Assembly (NCBI RefSeq): GCF_037652055.1
Contig: NZ_JBBKAH010000003.1
Coordinates: 558,001-622,000 of the forward strand
DNA from: Pelagibius sp037652055
GTDB lineage: Bacteria > Pseudomonadota > Alphaproteobacteria > Kiloniellales > Kiloniellaceae
Length of the DNA: 64,000 bases
Direction: 5' to 3'
In this document: positions 25,540 to 34,670 of the stretch, one piece after another
Numbering within the stretch: the first letter of the stretch is position 1
How the letters are laid out: each line of letters begins with the position of its first letter
Translations under genes and position numbers: made by a program
The notes under the pieces: generated by a model
What the model saw: the letters and a program-made list of their open reading frames with translations, nothing else
Database searches by the model: none
Told to the model about the DNA's origin: nothing

Positions 25540-27119
25540 TGCGCCGCAGTCTCCGCCAGGTCGCCACGTGCGTAGAGTTCGCTGCGGATGAGGTGCTTCG
25601 GCACCTTGCCGTAGCCGGATTTCGGCAGCTCGCGCCAGAAGAACACGCGGCGCGGCTGCTTGTAGCGCGCCAGCTTGTCCTTCAGAAAGCCGAGCAGCTC
25701 CTCGGCACTCGCCGTTTTGCCGTCTTCCAGCACCACGACGGCGACGCCGGTCTCGCCCCACTCGGGATCGGGAACGCCGAGCACGGCCACCTCCGCCACC
25801 GCCGGATGGGTCAGCAGCACCTCCTCCGCCTCGCGCGGATAGACGTTGGAGCCGCCGGAGATGTACATGTCCGAAGCGCGGCCGGTGATGTAGAGGAACC
25901 CCTTGTCGTCTAGGCGCCCAAGGTCGCCGGTGTGGAACCAGCCGTCCTTCAGCGCCTTGGCATTGGCGTCGGGATTGTCGTGATAGCCGGCGAAAACGGC
26001 GGGCCCGCGCACGCAGATTTCGCCCTGTGCGCCGGCAGCCAGGCGATTGCCCTCGGCGTCCTTGATGGCGATCTCCATGCCGGTGCGCGCATAGCCGCAG
26101 GAGCCGACCGGCATCGCGTCGTCGTCGAGGCTGTGATCTTCGCGCGGCAGCACAGTGATGTTGCCGGTCACCTCGCCGAGGCCATAGTACTGCACGATCA
26201 CCTTGCCCAGCTTCTGCAGCGCCTCCTTCTGGTCGGCGCGGTACATCGGCGCCCCGGCGTAGATGACGTAGCGCAGCGATGAATGATCGACGCGGTCGAC
26301 CGCCGGGTGGCGCACCATGCGCGTCAGGATGGTCGGCACGGTGAACATGTTGGTGATGCGATGCTGCTCGACCAGGCGCCAGATCTCCTCCTCATCGAAC
26401 TTCTCCGAGGCCGGCAGCACCGACCTGGTGCCCCGCGCCACCTGCGAGAGGGCGTGCGCGCCGGCGCCGTGGCTGAGCGGCGCCACCACCAGAGAAGCAT
26501 CCCCCCAGTGGGTGGTGCCCGGCATCAGGTCGGCCAGGTGATTGTTGGTGACGAAGGTGAGCTGGCCATGGGTCAGCACCGCCGCCTTGGGCCGCCCCGT
26601 GGTGCCGGAGGTGTAGAAGAACCAGCAGGGATCGGCGCCATCGACTTCCGCCGGCTCCACCGCTTCCCCCACCCCTTCGGCGATCAGGTCCTCAAAAGCC
26701 AACTCGCCTTCGCGCGGTTTTCCGACCACAACGGTGAGCCGCAGGGCGGCAGATGCCTGCTTCACCGCGTCGGCATGCTGCGGGAAGGCGTCGTCGACGA
26801 TCATCGCCTTCGCGCCGGACGACGAACCGAGGTACGCCACTTCGGCGGGTGTCAGGCGGTAGTTGGTCGGCACCCAGATGCCGCCCAGCGCGAAGGCGGC
26901 CCACATGCTCTCGAACATCTGGTTCGAATTGCGCGCCTGCACCAAAATGGCGTCGCCCTTGCCGAGCCCGCGCTTTCTGAGCGCCGCCACCAGCGCATCG
27001 ACGCGCCGGGAGGTTTCGGCCCAGGTCCAGGTCTTGTCGCCCCACACCAGGGCAGGCGCATCCGGCAGGCGGCGGGCCGTGTCGGCCAGCAGCCGTCCCA
27101 GGTTCATCGCGTTTCCCAT
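25536..27119 (-). CDS. AMP-binding acyl-CoA synthetase
   Basis: A 527-residue ANL-superfamily ligase that activates a carboxylic acid to acyl-AMP and then acyl-CoA. The P-loop YTSGTTGRPKAAV (about residue 168), the GWFHTGDLGRLDDKGFLYI region (A8 hinge follows with GRASDMYISGG) and the C-terminal catalytic Lys in PKSGYGKVPK are visible. Length and motifs fit the medium-chain or aromatic acid CoA ligases; substrate not deducible. It is 21 bp after the thiolase gene. Confidence 0.9.
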   Translation of the reverse strand: MGNAMNLGRLLADTARRLPDAPALVWGDKTWTWAETSRRVDALVAALRKRGLGKGDAILVQARNSNQMFESMWAAFALGGIWVPTNYRLTPAEVAYLGSSSGAKAMIVDDAFPQHADAVKQASAALRLTVVVGKPREGELAFEDLIAEGVGEAVEPAEVDGADPCWFFYTSGTTGRPKAAVLTHGQLTFVTNNHLADLMPGTTHWGDASLVVAPLSHGAGAHALSQVARGTRSVLPASEKFDEEEIWRLVEQHRITNMFTVPTILTRMVRHPAVDRVDHSSLRYVIYAGAPMYRADQKEALQKLGKVIVQYYGLGEVTGNITVLPREDHSLDDDAMPVGSCGYARTGMEIAIKDAEGNRLAAGAQGEICVRGPAVFAGYHDNPDANAKALKDGWFHTGDLGRLDDKGFLYITGRASDMYISGGSNVYPREAEEVLLTHPAVAEVAVLGVPDPEWGETGVAVVVLEDGKTASAEELLGFLKDKLARYKQPRRVFFWRELPKSGYGKVPKHLIRSELYARGDLAETAAQ

Positions 27120-27140
27120 GACCCTGGTCCTTTACGGCGT

Positions 27141-28310
27141 TCAGCGGCGCAGGGGTTCGAGGATCGAGACATAGTTGGCGACGGCGGCGCCGCCCATGTT
27201 GAAGATGCCGCCGAGCTTGGCGTCCTTCACCTGCATGTCGCCGGCCTGGCCGGTCAGCTGCATGGCGCTGAGCACATGCATGGAAACGCCGGTGGCCCCG
27301 ACGGGATGGCCCTTGGCTTTCAGGCCGCCGGAGGGATTGACCGGCAGCTTGCCGTCCTTCTCGGTCCAGCCTTCGGCGATGGCGCGGGCACCCTGGCCGC
27401 GTTTGGTGAGCCCCATGGCTTCGTACTCCAGGAGCTCGGCAATGGTGAAGCAGTCGTGAGTCTCGACGAAGCTGATATCCTTGAGTGTCGCGCCGGCGGC
27501 TTCCAATGCCTGGTTCCAGGCCTGCTCGCAGCCTTCGAAGAGGGTTATGTCGCGCTTGCTCATGGGCAGGAAGTCATTGACCTGCTGGGCGGCGCGGAAC
27601 ACCACCGATTTCTTCAGGCCGAGCGCCGACTCGACGTCGCAGAGCACCAGCGCCGCCGCGCCGTCCGAGACCAGCGAACAGTCGGTGCGCTTCAGCGGGC
27701 CGGCCACCAGCGGGTTCTTGTCCGAGACGTTGCGGCAGAAGTCGTAGCCGAGGTCCTTGCGCATCTGCGCCAGCGGATTGGCGACGCCATTGCGGTGATT
27801 CTTCGCGGCGATGGCTGCCAGCGCATCCGACTGGTCGCCGTGCTTCTGGAAGTACTGCTGCGCGATGAGACCGAAGACACCGGCGAAGCCGCCCTCGATC
27901 TCGCCGTCCTCTTTCAGATAGGAGGCCTTCAGCAGGGTGTTGCCGATCTCGTCGCCCGGAATGCCGGTCATCTTCTCGACTCCGACCACCAACACGAAGC
28001 GCGCGGCCTTCGACTGGATGGCCCGCAGACCCTGGTAGACGGCGGCCGAGCCGGAGGCGCAGGCGTTCTCCACCCGCGTTGCCGGCTTGAAGCGCAGGCG
28101 CTCGTCGGCCTGCAGCACCAGGGACGACGGGAAGGCTTGGCGCGAGAAACCCTCGTTGAAATGGCCAACGAAGATCTCGTCTACCTCGTCCGGGCCGACA
28201 CCGGCGTCTTCCAGCGCGGCGAGCGCGACCTTGCCGATCAGCGATTCCACGTCGTCGTTTTCGTGCTTGCCGAACGGCGTGTGGCTCCAGCCGACGATGC
28301 AGGCGGTCAT
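27141..28310 (-). CDS. Thiolase family protein (acetyl-CoA acetyltransferase-like)
   Basis: A 389-residue thiolase-fold protein. The active-site Cys84 is in VENACASGSAA, the His region is VETHDCFTIAELL, and the final catalytic segment is GGLKAKGHPVGATG. The HDCF spacing and absence of the NEAF motif match SCP-x-like thiolases rather than classical acetoacetyl-CoA thiolase, so it likely cleaves longer or branched 3-ketoacyl-CoA. ATG at 28310 with GGGAG seven bases upstream. First gene of an eight-gene minus-strand cluster. Confidence 0.88.
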   Translation of the reverse strand: MTACIVGWSHTPFGKHENDDVESLIGKVALAALEDAGVGPDEVDEIFVGHFNEGFSRQAFPSSLVLQADERLRFKPATRVENACASGSAAVYQGLRAIQSKAARFVLVVGVEKMTGIPGDEIGNTLLKASYLKEDGEIEGGFAGVFGLIAQQYFQKHGDQSDALAAIAAKNHRNGVANPLAQMRKDLGYDFCRNVSDKNPLVAGPLKRTDCSLVSDGAAALVLCDVESALGLKKSVVFRAAQQVNDFLPMSKRDITLFEGCEQAWNQALEAAGATLKDISFVETHDCFTIAELLEYEAMGLTKRGQGARAIAEGWTEKDGKLPVNPSGGLKAKGHPVGATGVSMHVLSAMQLTGQAGDMQVKDAKLGGIFNMGGAAVANYVSILEPLRR

Positions 28311-28587
28311 GTGCGGTCTCCCTTGGACGTTTCTTCCGGACGGTCGCCGCCGCCCCTCATTGGATAGATATTGGGCGCGAGAGTAGCAAAGCTGCCCTCG
28401 CCCGTACAGGCGCCGAAAACACTGGAAATTTCCCAACGAAAACCCTGGATCGCAGTGGCCGTCCGTGGCTTTCTGGGCCCTGCAAACGACGATTCTCCAG
28501 GCTGCGGGGAACCATCCCGCCAGCCCCGCGTTATAAGCGCGGCTACGTTCCCGATCGGGGGTAATTTTGAGCGTTTTCCGGGGCGAA

Positions 28588-29682
28588 ATGAAGCGTGCGG
28601 CTCTTCTGGCGGCGCTCATGACAGCTCTTTCGTTGACGAATCCCGCCGCCGCGCAGAGCGGCGACGATGCAGCGGCCAGCGACCCTGTCACCGATGGCCC
28701 CAGCACGGACACGCGGGGCGACAACACCAACCCGGACCCGGGGCCGGATCCGGCCTGGATCGTTTCGCTCCAGTTCAGCAACGACATCTTCGGCGGCTCC
28801 GACCGCCACTTTACCCATGGCACGCGTTTCAGCGCTCTGTCGCCGGACGGGGTCGTGCCGGATTTCATCGAGGACGCCGCCAAGGCTTTGCCCCTCTTCC
28901 CGGATGACGGCAACCTGCGCGTCACCTACAGCCTGGGGCAGGAAATGTTCACGCCGGAGCGCATTGAGGAACGTGAACTGATCGAGGACGACCGTCCCTA
29001 CGCTGGCTGGACCTACCTCGGCGTCGGGCTGGTGTCGGAGAACGGCGACCGGCTCGACAACCTGGAACTCAACGTCGGCATGATCGGGCCGGCCTCACTG
29101 GCCGACAACACGCAGATTGAATACCACAAACTGATCAATGTGCAGGTGCCGGAAGGCTGGGAGAACCAGCTGAAGAACGAACCGGGCGTGGTGCTGTACT
29201 ACGAGCGCAAGTGGCGCAACCTCTGGGGCGTGACGCTCAGCGACCTGCCTGTGCTGGACGAGTTGGCGCTCGACCTGACGCCGCACCTCGGCGGCGCGCT
29301 CGGCAATGTCTACACCTACGGGGCGGGCGGCGTCACTCTGCGCCTGGGCGAGGATCTGCCGGACGACTACGGCCCGCCGCGCCTGCGCCCCTCCCTGCCC
29401 GGATCCGACTACTTCCGCCCGGACGACTGGTTCGGCTGGTACTTCTTCGCCGGCATCGAGGGCCGCGCCGTGCTGCGCAACATCTTTCTGGACGGCAATA
29501 CCTTCAAGGACAGCCACAGCGTCGACAAGTACCCGCTGGTGGCGGACCTCCAGGCCGGCCTTGCGATCATGCTAGGCGAGCGCGTGCGCATCGCCTACAC
29601 CCACCTTTGGCGCAGCAAGGAGTTCCGCGAGCAGGACGCGCCCAACCAGTTCGGCACCCTGAGCCTCTCGGTACGGTTCTGA
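28588..29682 (+). CDS. lpxR: Lipid A deacylase LpxR family protein
   Basis: A 364-residue outer-membrane protein. A signal peptide (MKRAALLAALMTALSLTNPAAAQ) is followed by a Pro/Asp-rich linker and then a DUF2219/LpxR domain. The key catalytic region is visible: LQFSNDIFGGSDRHFTHGTR (Asn65, Asp66, then Thr76), the YAGWTYLG region and IEYHKLIN for the expected His. LpxR removes the 3'-acyloxyacyl chains of lipid A in a calcium-dependent way. The C-terminal TLSLSVRF fits an outer-membrane beta-barrel. Weak ribosome site; a TTG at 28567 is possible. Confidence 0.82.
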   Translation: MKRAALLAALMTALSLTNPAAAQSGDDAAASDPVTDGPSTDTRGDNTNPDPGPDPAWIVSLQFSNDIFGGSDRHFTHGTRFSALSPDGVVPDFIEDAAKALPLFPDDGNLRVTYSLGQEMFTPERIEERELIEDDRPYAGWTYLGVGLVSENGDRLDNLELNVGMIGPASLADNTQIEYHKLINVQVPEGWENQLKNEPGVVLYYERKWRNLWGVTLSDLPVLDELALDLTPHLGGALGNVYTYGAGGVTLRLGEDLPDDYGPPRLRPSLPGSDYFRPDDWFGWYFFAGIEGRAVLRNIFLDGNTFKDSHSVDKYPLVADLQAGLAIMLGERVRIAYTHLWRSKEFREQDAPNQFGTLSLSVRF

Positions 29683-29704
29683 TCGGATGCGGGAACCAGC
29701 ATTC

Positions 29705-31435
29705 TCAGGACCGGTTGTCGATGCGTTCCAGCGGCGCGGGCCCGCCCGTGAGCCAGCGGGCTTCGCGGGTGAACACAAGGGTTCCCTGCGGCAGCGTCAC
29801 CAGCACGCGGGTCTCGCCGTCCTCCTCGTAGGCTGCCACGATGGTCTGGCTGCCGGCCGCCGACACGTAGACCTTGCCGCCGTCGGCGAACTCGAGCTTC
29901 AGGGAGCCGCCGCGGTCGGCGTAGACACGCCCGCGCAGGGGGCCGCTTTCCGCCTCGGTCAGCTCCGCCAGGATCTCGCCGCGCTTCTCCAGCACCGGCT
30001 GGCGGAAGCGATCCTTGTACTCCGCCGCGGAAGCCGGCCAGCCGTTGATGTCGGGCAGCAGGATGGTGTCGATGACGGCAAGCGACTGCTCGCTGTCGTC
30101 GAAGCCGTCCAACTCATCGGTCAGCAGGTCGAAGAGTTCCTCGCCCACTTCCGACCGGCGTTCGCCCGCGGCCTCACGGATCCTTGCCACATCCTCCGTG
30201 CTCAGCAACCTGAGAGCCCGCTCGTCGGCAAGGCCGTCCAATGCCGCAAAGGCTTTCGATTCCAACGGCACCGCCTCAATCTGCACCAGCAGGTCCTGCG
30301 TGACCTTGCCGCCAAGGGCTGCCTGCTTTTCCGCGACGGCCGCCTCGATGGCGGCGAGGTCGGTTTCGGAAGCGAACCCCATCGGCGCCTTGAGCAGTTC
30401 CTCGCGCAGCTGCGGCAGGATCTGCAGGCCGCGGAAATCGGTGGACACCGACTCGACCAATGCCAAGGCGACCGCCTGGCGGCGCGCGCTGAGCGCTGTC
30501 GTGAAGGCGTCCTTGTTTTGCGGTGACAGTGCGCCGGCCAGTCCTCGGCTCGTCGCCGCCTCGACATCCCGAAGCGTGGCCAGATTGATTGGCCGTTCCT
30601 CGAAGCCGGCCATGGCATCGCCGATCAGCGCCTGTTCGATGGCGGCTTTGCGCGCGGCGACTTCCTGCGCCAGGACGGCACCGTCGTCGGATGGCAGCAG
30701 CGGCAGAACAGGCTCGACGATCTTGCCGGCGTCCCGGTCGAAGCTGCGCAGCCCCCGCTCGCTGCTGTCGAGGGCGGCCAGTTGCTCGCGCACGTCGGTC
30801 AACACCATGCCGCGGGAGGTATCGTATTGCGGGTCCAGGACCGGCAGCACGCGCTCGGTCACTGCCGCCTGGGGCAGGCTCGCCAGCGCGCGGCCGATGC
30901 GGTCGTTGATCTTCTTGAAGTCGCGACCGACCCGCCGGACGGCGGCGCTGAATCCGTCGCGATCCCAATTGGCCATGGCGCGGAAACCGGCGATCGAACT
31001 CATCTTGTCGAGGCCTGCCGGGGCGGCCGTAAAGTCGGCCAGCGCCTCATCCAGGGCCACCCCAGCCTTCGCCATGGCCTCCAGGGTGCCGCCGGTGCCG
31101 CGCGAGAACTCCTTTTCCAGCCCCGCCAGCAGCTTCTTTTCCGCCCTGTCGCTGGCCTGCTTGCCGCAGTCCTTTGCCGCCTGCCGCGCCGCGGCCGCCT
31201 CCTCCACGGTGAAGTCCGCCGCGGCCTTGCCGTAAAGCGCGACCATTTCGGAACCCAGGAAGTCGGTCGGGAATCCCAGCACCGTCGAGGGATTGAGCGC
31301 CTGACGATCGCTCAGGTCGACGCTGCCGGCCCAGGCCGTCATCGCCGCGCAATCGGGAAGGGTGAACGAAGCCTGAGCGGCCATGGATGCCAAGGGCACC
31401 AGCGAAAACCCAAGAATCAGGGACCGGATCGTCAT
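29705..31435 (-). CDS. Periplasmic protein with repeated helical units, unknown
   Basis: A 576-residue exported protein with a signal peptide (LILGFSLVPLASMAAQAS). It is almost wholly helical and charged, with the element K/R-R-x-x-(A/V)-x-x-x-L recurring about every 55 residues (ARKAAIEQAL at 261, ARRQAVALAL at 317, EKQAALGGKV at 369, ERRSEVGEEL at 425, EKRGEILAEL at 483). A short beta-rich end (SLKLEFADGGKVYVSAAGSQT) follows. GAGGAAC precedes the ATG at 31435. It converges with lpxR (22-bp gap). No family recognised. Confidence 0.65.
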   Translation of the reverse strand: MTIRSLILGFSLVPLASMAAQASFTLPDCAAMTAWAGSVDLSDRQALNPSTVLGFPTDFLGSEMVALYGKAAADFTVEEAAAARQAAKDCGKQASDRAEKKLLAGLEKEFSRGTGGTLEAMAKAGVALDEALADFTAAPAGLDKMSSIAGFRAMANWDRDGFSAAVRRVGRDFKKINDRIGRALASLPQAAVTERVLPVLDPQYDTSRGMVLTDVREQLAALDSSERGLRSFDRDAGKIVEPVLPLLPSDDGAVLAQEVAARKAAIEQALIGDAMAGFEERPINLATLRDVEAATSRGLAGALSPQNKDAFTTALSARRQAVALALVESVSTDFRGLQILPQLREELLKAPMGFASETDLAAIEAAVAEKQAALGGKVTQDLLVQIEAVPLESKAFAALDGLADERALRLLSTEDVARIREAAGERRSEVGEELFDLLTDELDGFDDSEQSLAVIDTILLPDINGWPASAAEYKDRFRQPVLEKRGEILAELTEAESGPLRGRVYADRGGSLKLEFADGGKVYVSAAGSQTIVAAYEEDGETRVLVTLPQGTLVFTREARWLTGGPAPLERIDNRS

Positions 31436-31623
31436 CGGCGGACAGTTCCTCTGCACTGTGGACATCATGCATGGTCTCGGAGGGATCGCGAGCGATCCCC
31501 CCTTTGTCCGCGAAAGGATAGGAGGGCCGAGGCGCCGCCGAACCTCCCAATTGGGGGGCAACGGCAAACGGCCGCGGCAAGCAAGCTACACCGGTTCAGA
31601 GACCACACCGCTTCAGAGAAAGC

Positions 31624-32799
31624 TCATTCGCCCCGGAACGAACTGCCGCGGCCCGGTCGCGCCACCCCGGCGAGATCCCTGTGCAGACGGGCGACCAGTT
31701 CAGACTGGCGGCCGGTCTGCGTCTTCTGAAACAGAATCTTCAGGTACCAGCGGGCCGTCTCATAGGTCATGCCGGCCGCCGCGGCAGCCTGGCGTAACCC
31801 GGTGCCGGCGACCAGCGCCTGCGACAGCCGCGCCTCCGCCGGGGTCATCCCGTAGCGATCAAGCAGCAGTTCGGCCGAGAGCGGATGCGGTGTGTCCGGA
31901 TCCACGATCAGCACCATCAGGGTTGGCTGCAGCGCTGCAAAGCGGCTCTGTCCGGCGGAGAGCCGGACGGCACTGAGAGTCAGCGGCCGTGACGGCGCGG
32001 GGCGGGGGACCGTGATGCACGATGGGCCGCCGCCTTCGTCATCGGTGGCGAAATCGTAGGCCTGCCGCAAGGCGCCGCAGAGCTTGCGCTGCGTTGGCGG
32101 GTCGACGGCGACAAGGTGGCCTGAGCGAATCGCCAGTTCCCGTTTCGAGCGGAACAGGCTTTCCGCGACGCCGTTGCAGTGCAGAACCTTGCCCAGAGCC
32201 GTCACAAAGACCACGCCGTGCGGCAGGTGATCGAGTGCCTCGGTGGAAACCGCCCGGCTCTCGCTCAGGGTCTCAAGCCGAACCGCCACGCGCAGCGCCC
32301 GGCGGAAGTGGGTCTGAAGTCTCTCGAAGCTGTCGACTTCCGCCGGGCGGAAGGGGCCGATCTCCAGCGGGCGCAGCAACGAAAGGTTGAAGACAACCCC
32401 GCCTTCCATCAGCGGCGTCATGCCCATGCTGTGCCCGAGGTTTTGCGGCCGCAGCCATTCATTGTAGTAGCGCGACCGGCGCAGGATGCCGGCATCGCTG
32501 AAGTATTCGCCCAGACGCTGATCGGTGCGAATGACGCCGGGCCTGTGCAGCGCCAGGGACTGCGTGCAGGGATTGTCGTCGGTAAAAAAACTCGCCTCGA
32601 AAGAGCGCATATAGCGCTCGGTGATGCCGCAGACCTGGACCGGCCGCATGCTGCGTTGGGCGTAGTCGAGGGCGTACAAGGTTTCCGCCGAGGTCGAGAA
32701 ACTCGCTTTGGCAAGGGCCATGACATCGAGCCAGCCACCCGGGTCGACCGCCGCGTCGTAGACGGCTTCGGTCAGTGCGTTGATCTGGTCCTGGCGCAT
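31624..32799 (-). CDS. LuxR-family transcriptional regulator
   Basis: A 391-residue regulator with a C-terminal LuxR HTH (MTPAEARLSQALVAGTG then AAAAAGMTYETARWYLKIL then RQSELVARLH). The N-terminal 200 residues (YDAAVDPGGWLDVM, YNEWLRPQN) are of the type found in LuxR solo regulators that may sense small ligands, followed by a PAS-like region (LPHGVVFVTALGKVLHCNGVAE). It is divergent from nothing nearby; targets unknown. Confidence 0.85.
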   Translation of the reverse strand: MRQDQINALTEAVYDAAVDPGGWLDVMALAKASFSTSAETLYALDYAQRSMRPVQVCGITERYMRSFEASFFTDDNPCTQSLALHRPGVIRTDQRLGEYFSDAGILRRSRYYNEWLRPQNLGHSMGMTPLMEGGVVFNLSLLRPLEIGPFRPAEVDSFERLQTHFRRALRVAVRLETLSESRAVSTEALDHLPHGVVFVTALGKVLHCNGVAESLFRSKRELAIRSGHLVAVDPPTQRKLCGALRQAYDFATDDEGGGPSCITVPRPAPSRPLTLSAVRLSAGQSRFAALQPTLMVLIVDPDTPHPLSAELLLDRYGMTPAEARLSQALVAGTGLRQAAAAAGMTYETARWYLKILFQKTQTGRQSELVARLHRDLAGVARPGRGSSFRGE

Positions 32800-32913
32800 G
32801 CCTACCCCCGTTCCTGCGCGGTCCCGGCCCGATACTCTCCTCTTTCGTCAAGTCTAGCCGCAACCGCCCGGATTTGGTACCGCCACGCGTTGGGGCTGCC
32901 CCGCGCAAAGGTA

Positions 32914-34521
32914 TCACGAGCCCGAACCAGCCAGCCCGGCCCGCCGGTACCAGGCACCACCCGGCCCTTCGTCAGCGAGAACGTAGTGGTCCCGCAGAAA
33001 CCGGGCAATCTTGGGACGGGTGCGGAAAAGCGTCAGGGGATCGCGGTTGGTATAGTGGCCTTCGCGGCCGACAAAGACATAGGGCACCTGCTGACGGTCC
33101 AGCGTCGTCAGGATGTCGTCGATCTGTTCGGGAAGGTAGTACTCCCAGGACCATCCGTTCGTCGGGTGCGGCGAGACGCGCCCCGAGAACTCGTAGACGA
33201 TCGCGCTGCCGAAGACATAGATCGGGCCCGGCAGCGCTTCCGGTGACCGCAGGAAGCGGACCGCCCGCAGGCAATTGGCGTAGTAGGAGCTAAACTTCGG
33301 CAGCGACTGATAGGAGCGGATGCCCTTGCCGGAGACGGCAACACTGGACAACAGGGGCTGGGCCTTATGGACGAAATCCTCGGCCAGCGGCGCACCCGCG
33401 GTTACCGCCAGCAGCCCGGCGATGACGGAAGCGCGGAAGGCCGACACCGCCGGCACCTCGCCCAACCAGGCACAGATCCGGTCGATTCCGGCGATCGCGA
33501 AGAAACCGGCCGGAAACAGGATCAGCAAGGTGTGATAGTGCCACCAGGAAAACCGCTGCACGAGGAACAGCCCCACACCGATCACAAGCCACGCGAGCAT
33601 GAGCGCGCCCAAGAGATCGCGCCGGCGCCACGCCCAGGCGACAACGGCGAAGATCGCGAAGAGCGCCCAGGGTGCGAAGCCCGAGATGAAGAATGCGAAG
33701 GCGGTAATCAGGCGGGTCTTGCTGGCGTGCGGCGCGACGGCAAGGGCCTCGGGCGGATAGACGAAGGACGTCCAGATCAGTGCATCCAGATATCCCCAAT
33801 GGGCGTAGAGAAGGACGACACTGCCAAGAACGAGGACCACTCCGACGCTCGCCGGCAGTACCGCGCGCAAGCCGAGTGCGATGAGGCCCGCGTTCCTTTC
33901 CTTGAGATGATAGGCCAGTGCCACCAGCCATAGCCCCACGCACAGCGGTGCGAGAATCAGCTTGAAGAGAACCGCGACACCCGCCAGCAGTCCGCTCAAG
34001 AAATACAGCCCGGCCATGGCGCGCGGGCGGCGATGGGCGGCGAGCAGGCACAGAATAAAGACGAACAGCGGGAACGAGACCAGGAATTCCAGCTGGGTCA
34101 GTTCAAATTCAGTCGAACTCCCGTAGTAGACGCCGATGGTCGCAACCGGCACGAAAGCGGAGAGCCAGCGCAGCTTGAAGGCATTCCGCAGTGCCGCCAT
34201 CGTCACGACAGCGAAGGCGAGCAGGTAGAGCAGTTCCAGCAGATGAATGCCTGATTCGGAGAACCCGAAGAGACGTCCCGCAAGCAGGTAGAACCAATAC
34301 AATCCCGGCTGTTTGTTGTCCCAGTAGCCGGCGTAGTAGATCGCGCCCTGGTCCATCCGCTTGGCGCCATCGAAGATGACGGCCTGATCGGGGCCGAAGG
34401 GATAGAAGAGATTGGCGGCGCCGATCGCCGCGACAATGGCGAACGCAAGGCCGTAGGCACAGACTTCCAGAGTCCGTGAATACCGGCCGCCATTCCCGGA
34501 CCGTATCCAGTCGCCAGTCAT
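32914..34521 (-). CDS. GT-C fold membrane glycosyltransferase-like protein
   Basis: A 535-residue integral membrane protein with about 11 helices. The segment GPDQAVIFDGAKRM...YWDNKQPGLYW near residues 43-76 is the typical first periplasmic loop of PMT/ArnT (GT39/GT83) family enzymes, which transfer sugars from polyprenyl-phosphate donors. The C-terminal 160 residues form a soluble domain (IYVFGSAIVYEFSGR, then VPYVFVGREGHYTN). It probably modifies a surface glycan or lipid. Confidence 0.75.
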   Translation of the reverse strand: MTGDWIRSGNGGRYSRTLEVCAYGLAFAIVAAIGAANLFYPFGPDQAVIFDGAKRMDQGAIYYAGYWDNKQPGLYWFYLLAGRLFGFSESGIHLLELLYLLAFAVVTMAALRNAFKLRWLSAFVPVATIGVYYGSSTEFELTQLEFLVSFPLFVFILCLLAAHRRPRAMAGLYFLSGLLAGVAVLFKLILAPLCVGLWLVALAYHLKERNAGLIALGLRAVLPASVGVVLVLGSVVLLYAHWGYLDALIWTSFVYPPEALAVAPHASKTRLITAFAFFISGFAPWALFAIFAVVAWAWRRRDLLGALMLAWLVIGVGLFLVQRFSWWHYHTLLILFPAGFFAIAGIDRICAWLGEVPAVSAFRASVIAGLLAVTAGAPLAEDFVHKAQPLLSSVAVSGKGIRSYQSLPKFSSYYANCLRAVRFLRSPEALPGPIYVFGSAIVYEFSGRVSPHPTNGWSWEYYLPEQIDDILTTLDRQQVPYVFVGREGHYTNRDPLTLFRTRPKIARFLRDHYVLADEGPGGAWYRRAGLAGSGS

Positions 34522-34670
34522 TGCAACGATCGTGTTCCGAAATACCCGATTGCGAGCTCGGCCGCCGCGACGATACCCCTGCGGCGAATCCTGGCCCCAG
34601 CCATCCAGGATTGCATCTCAATTCGTAAATTATCGTGAACCATGGCGGCGTTGAGCCCCCGGGCCCGGCC

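Noticed and set aside
26283..28367. 694-codon plus-strand ORF
   Set aside because: It is antisense to the acyl-CoA ligase and thiolase genes, which have all catalytic motifs.
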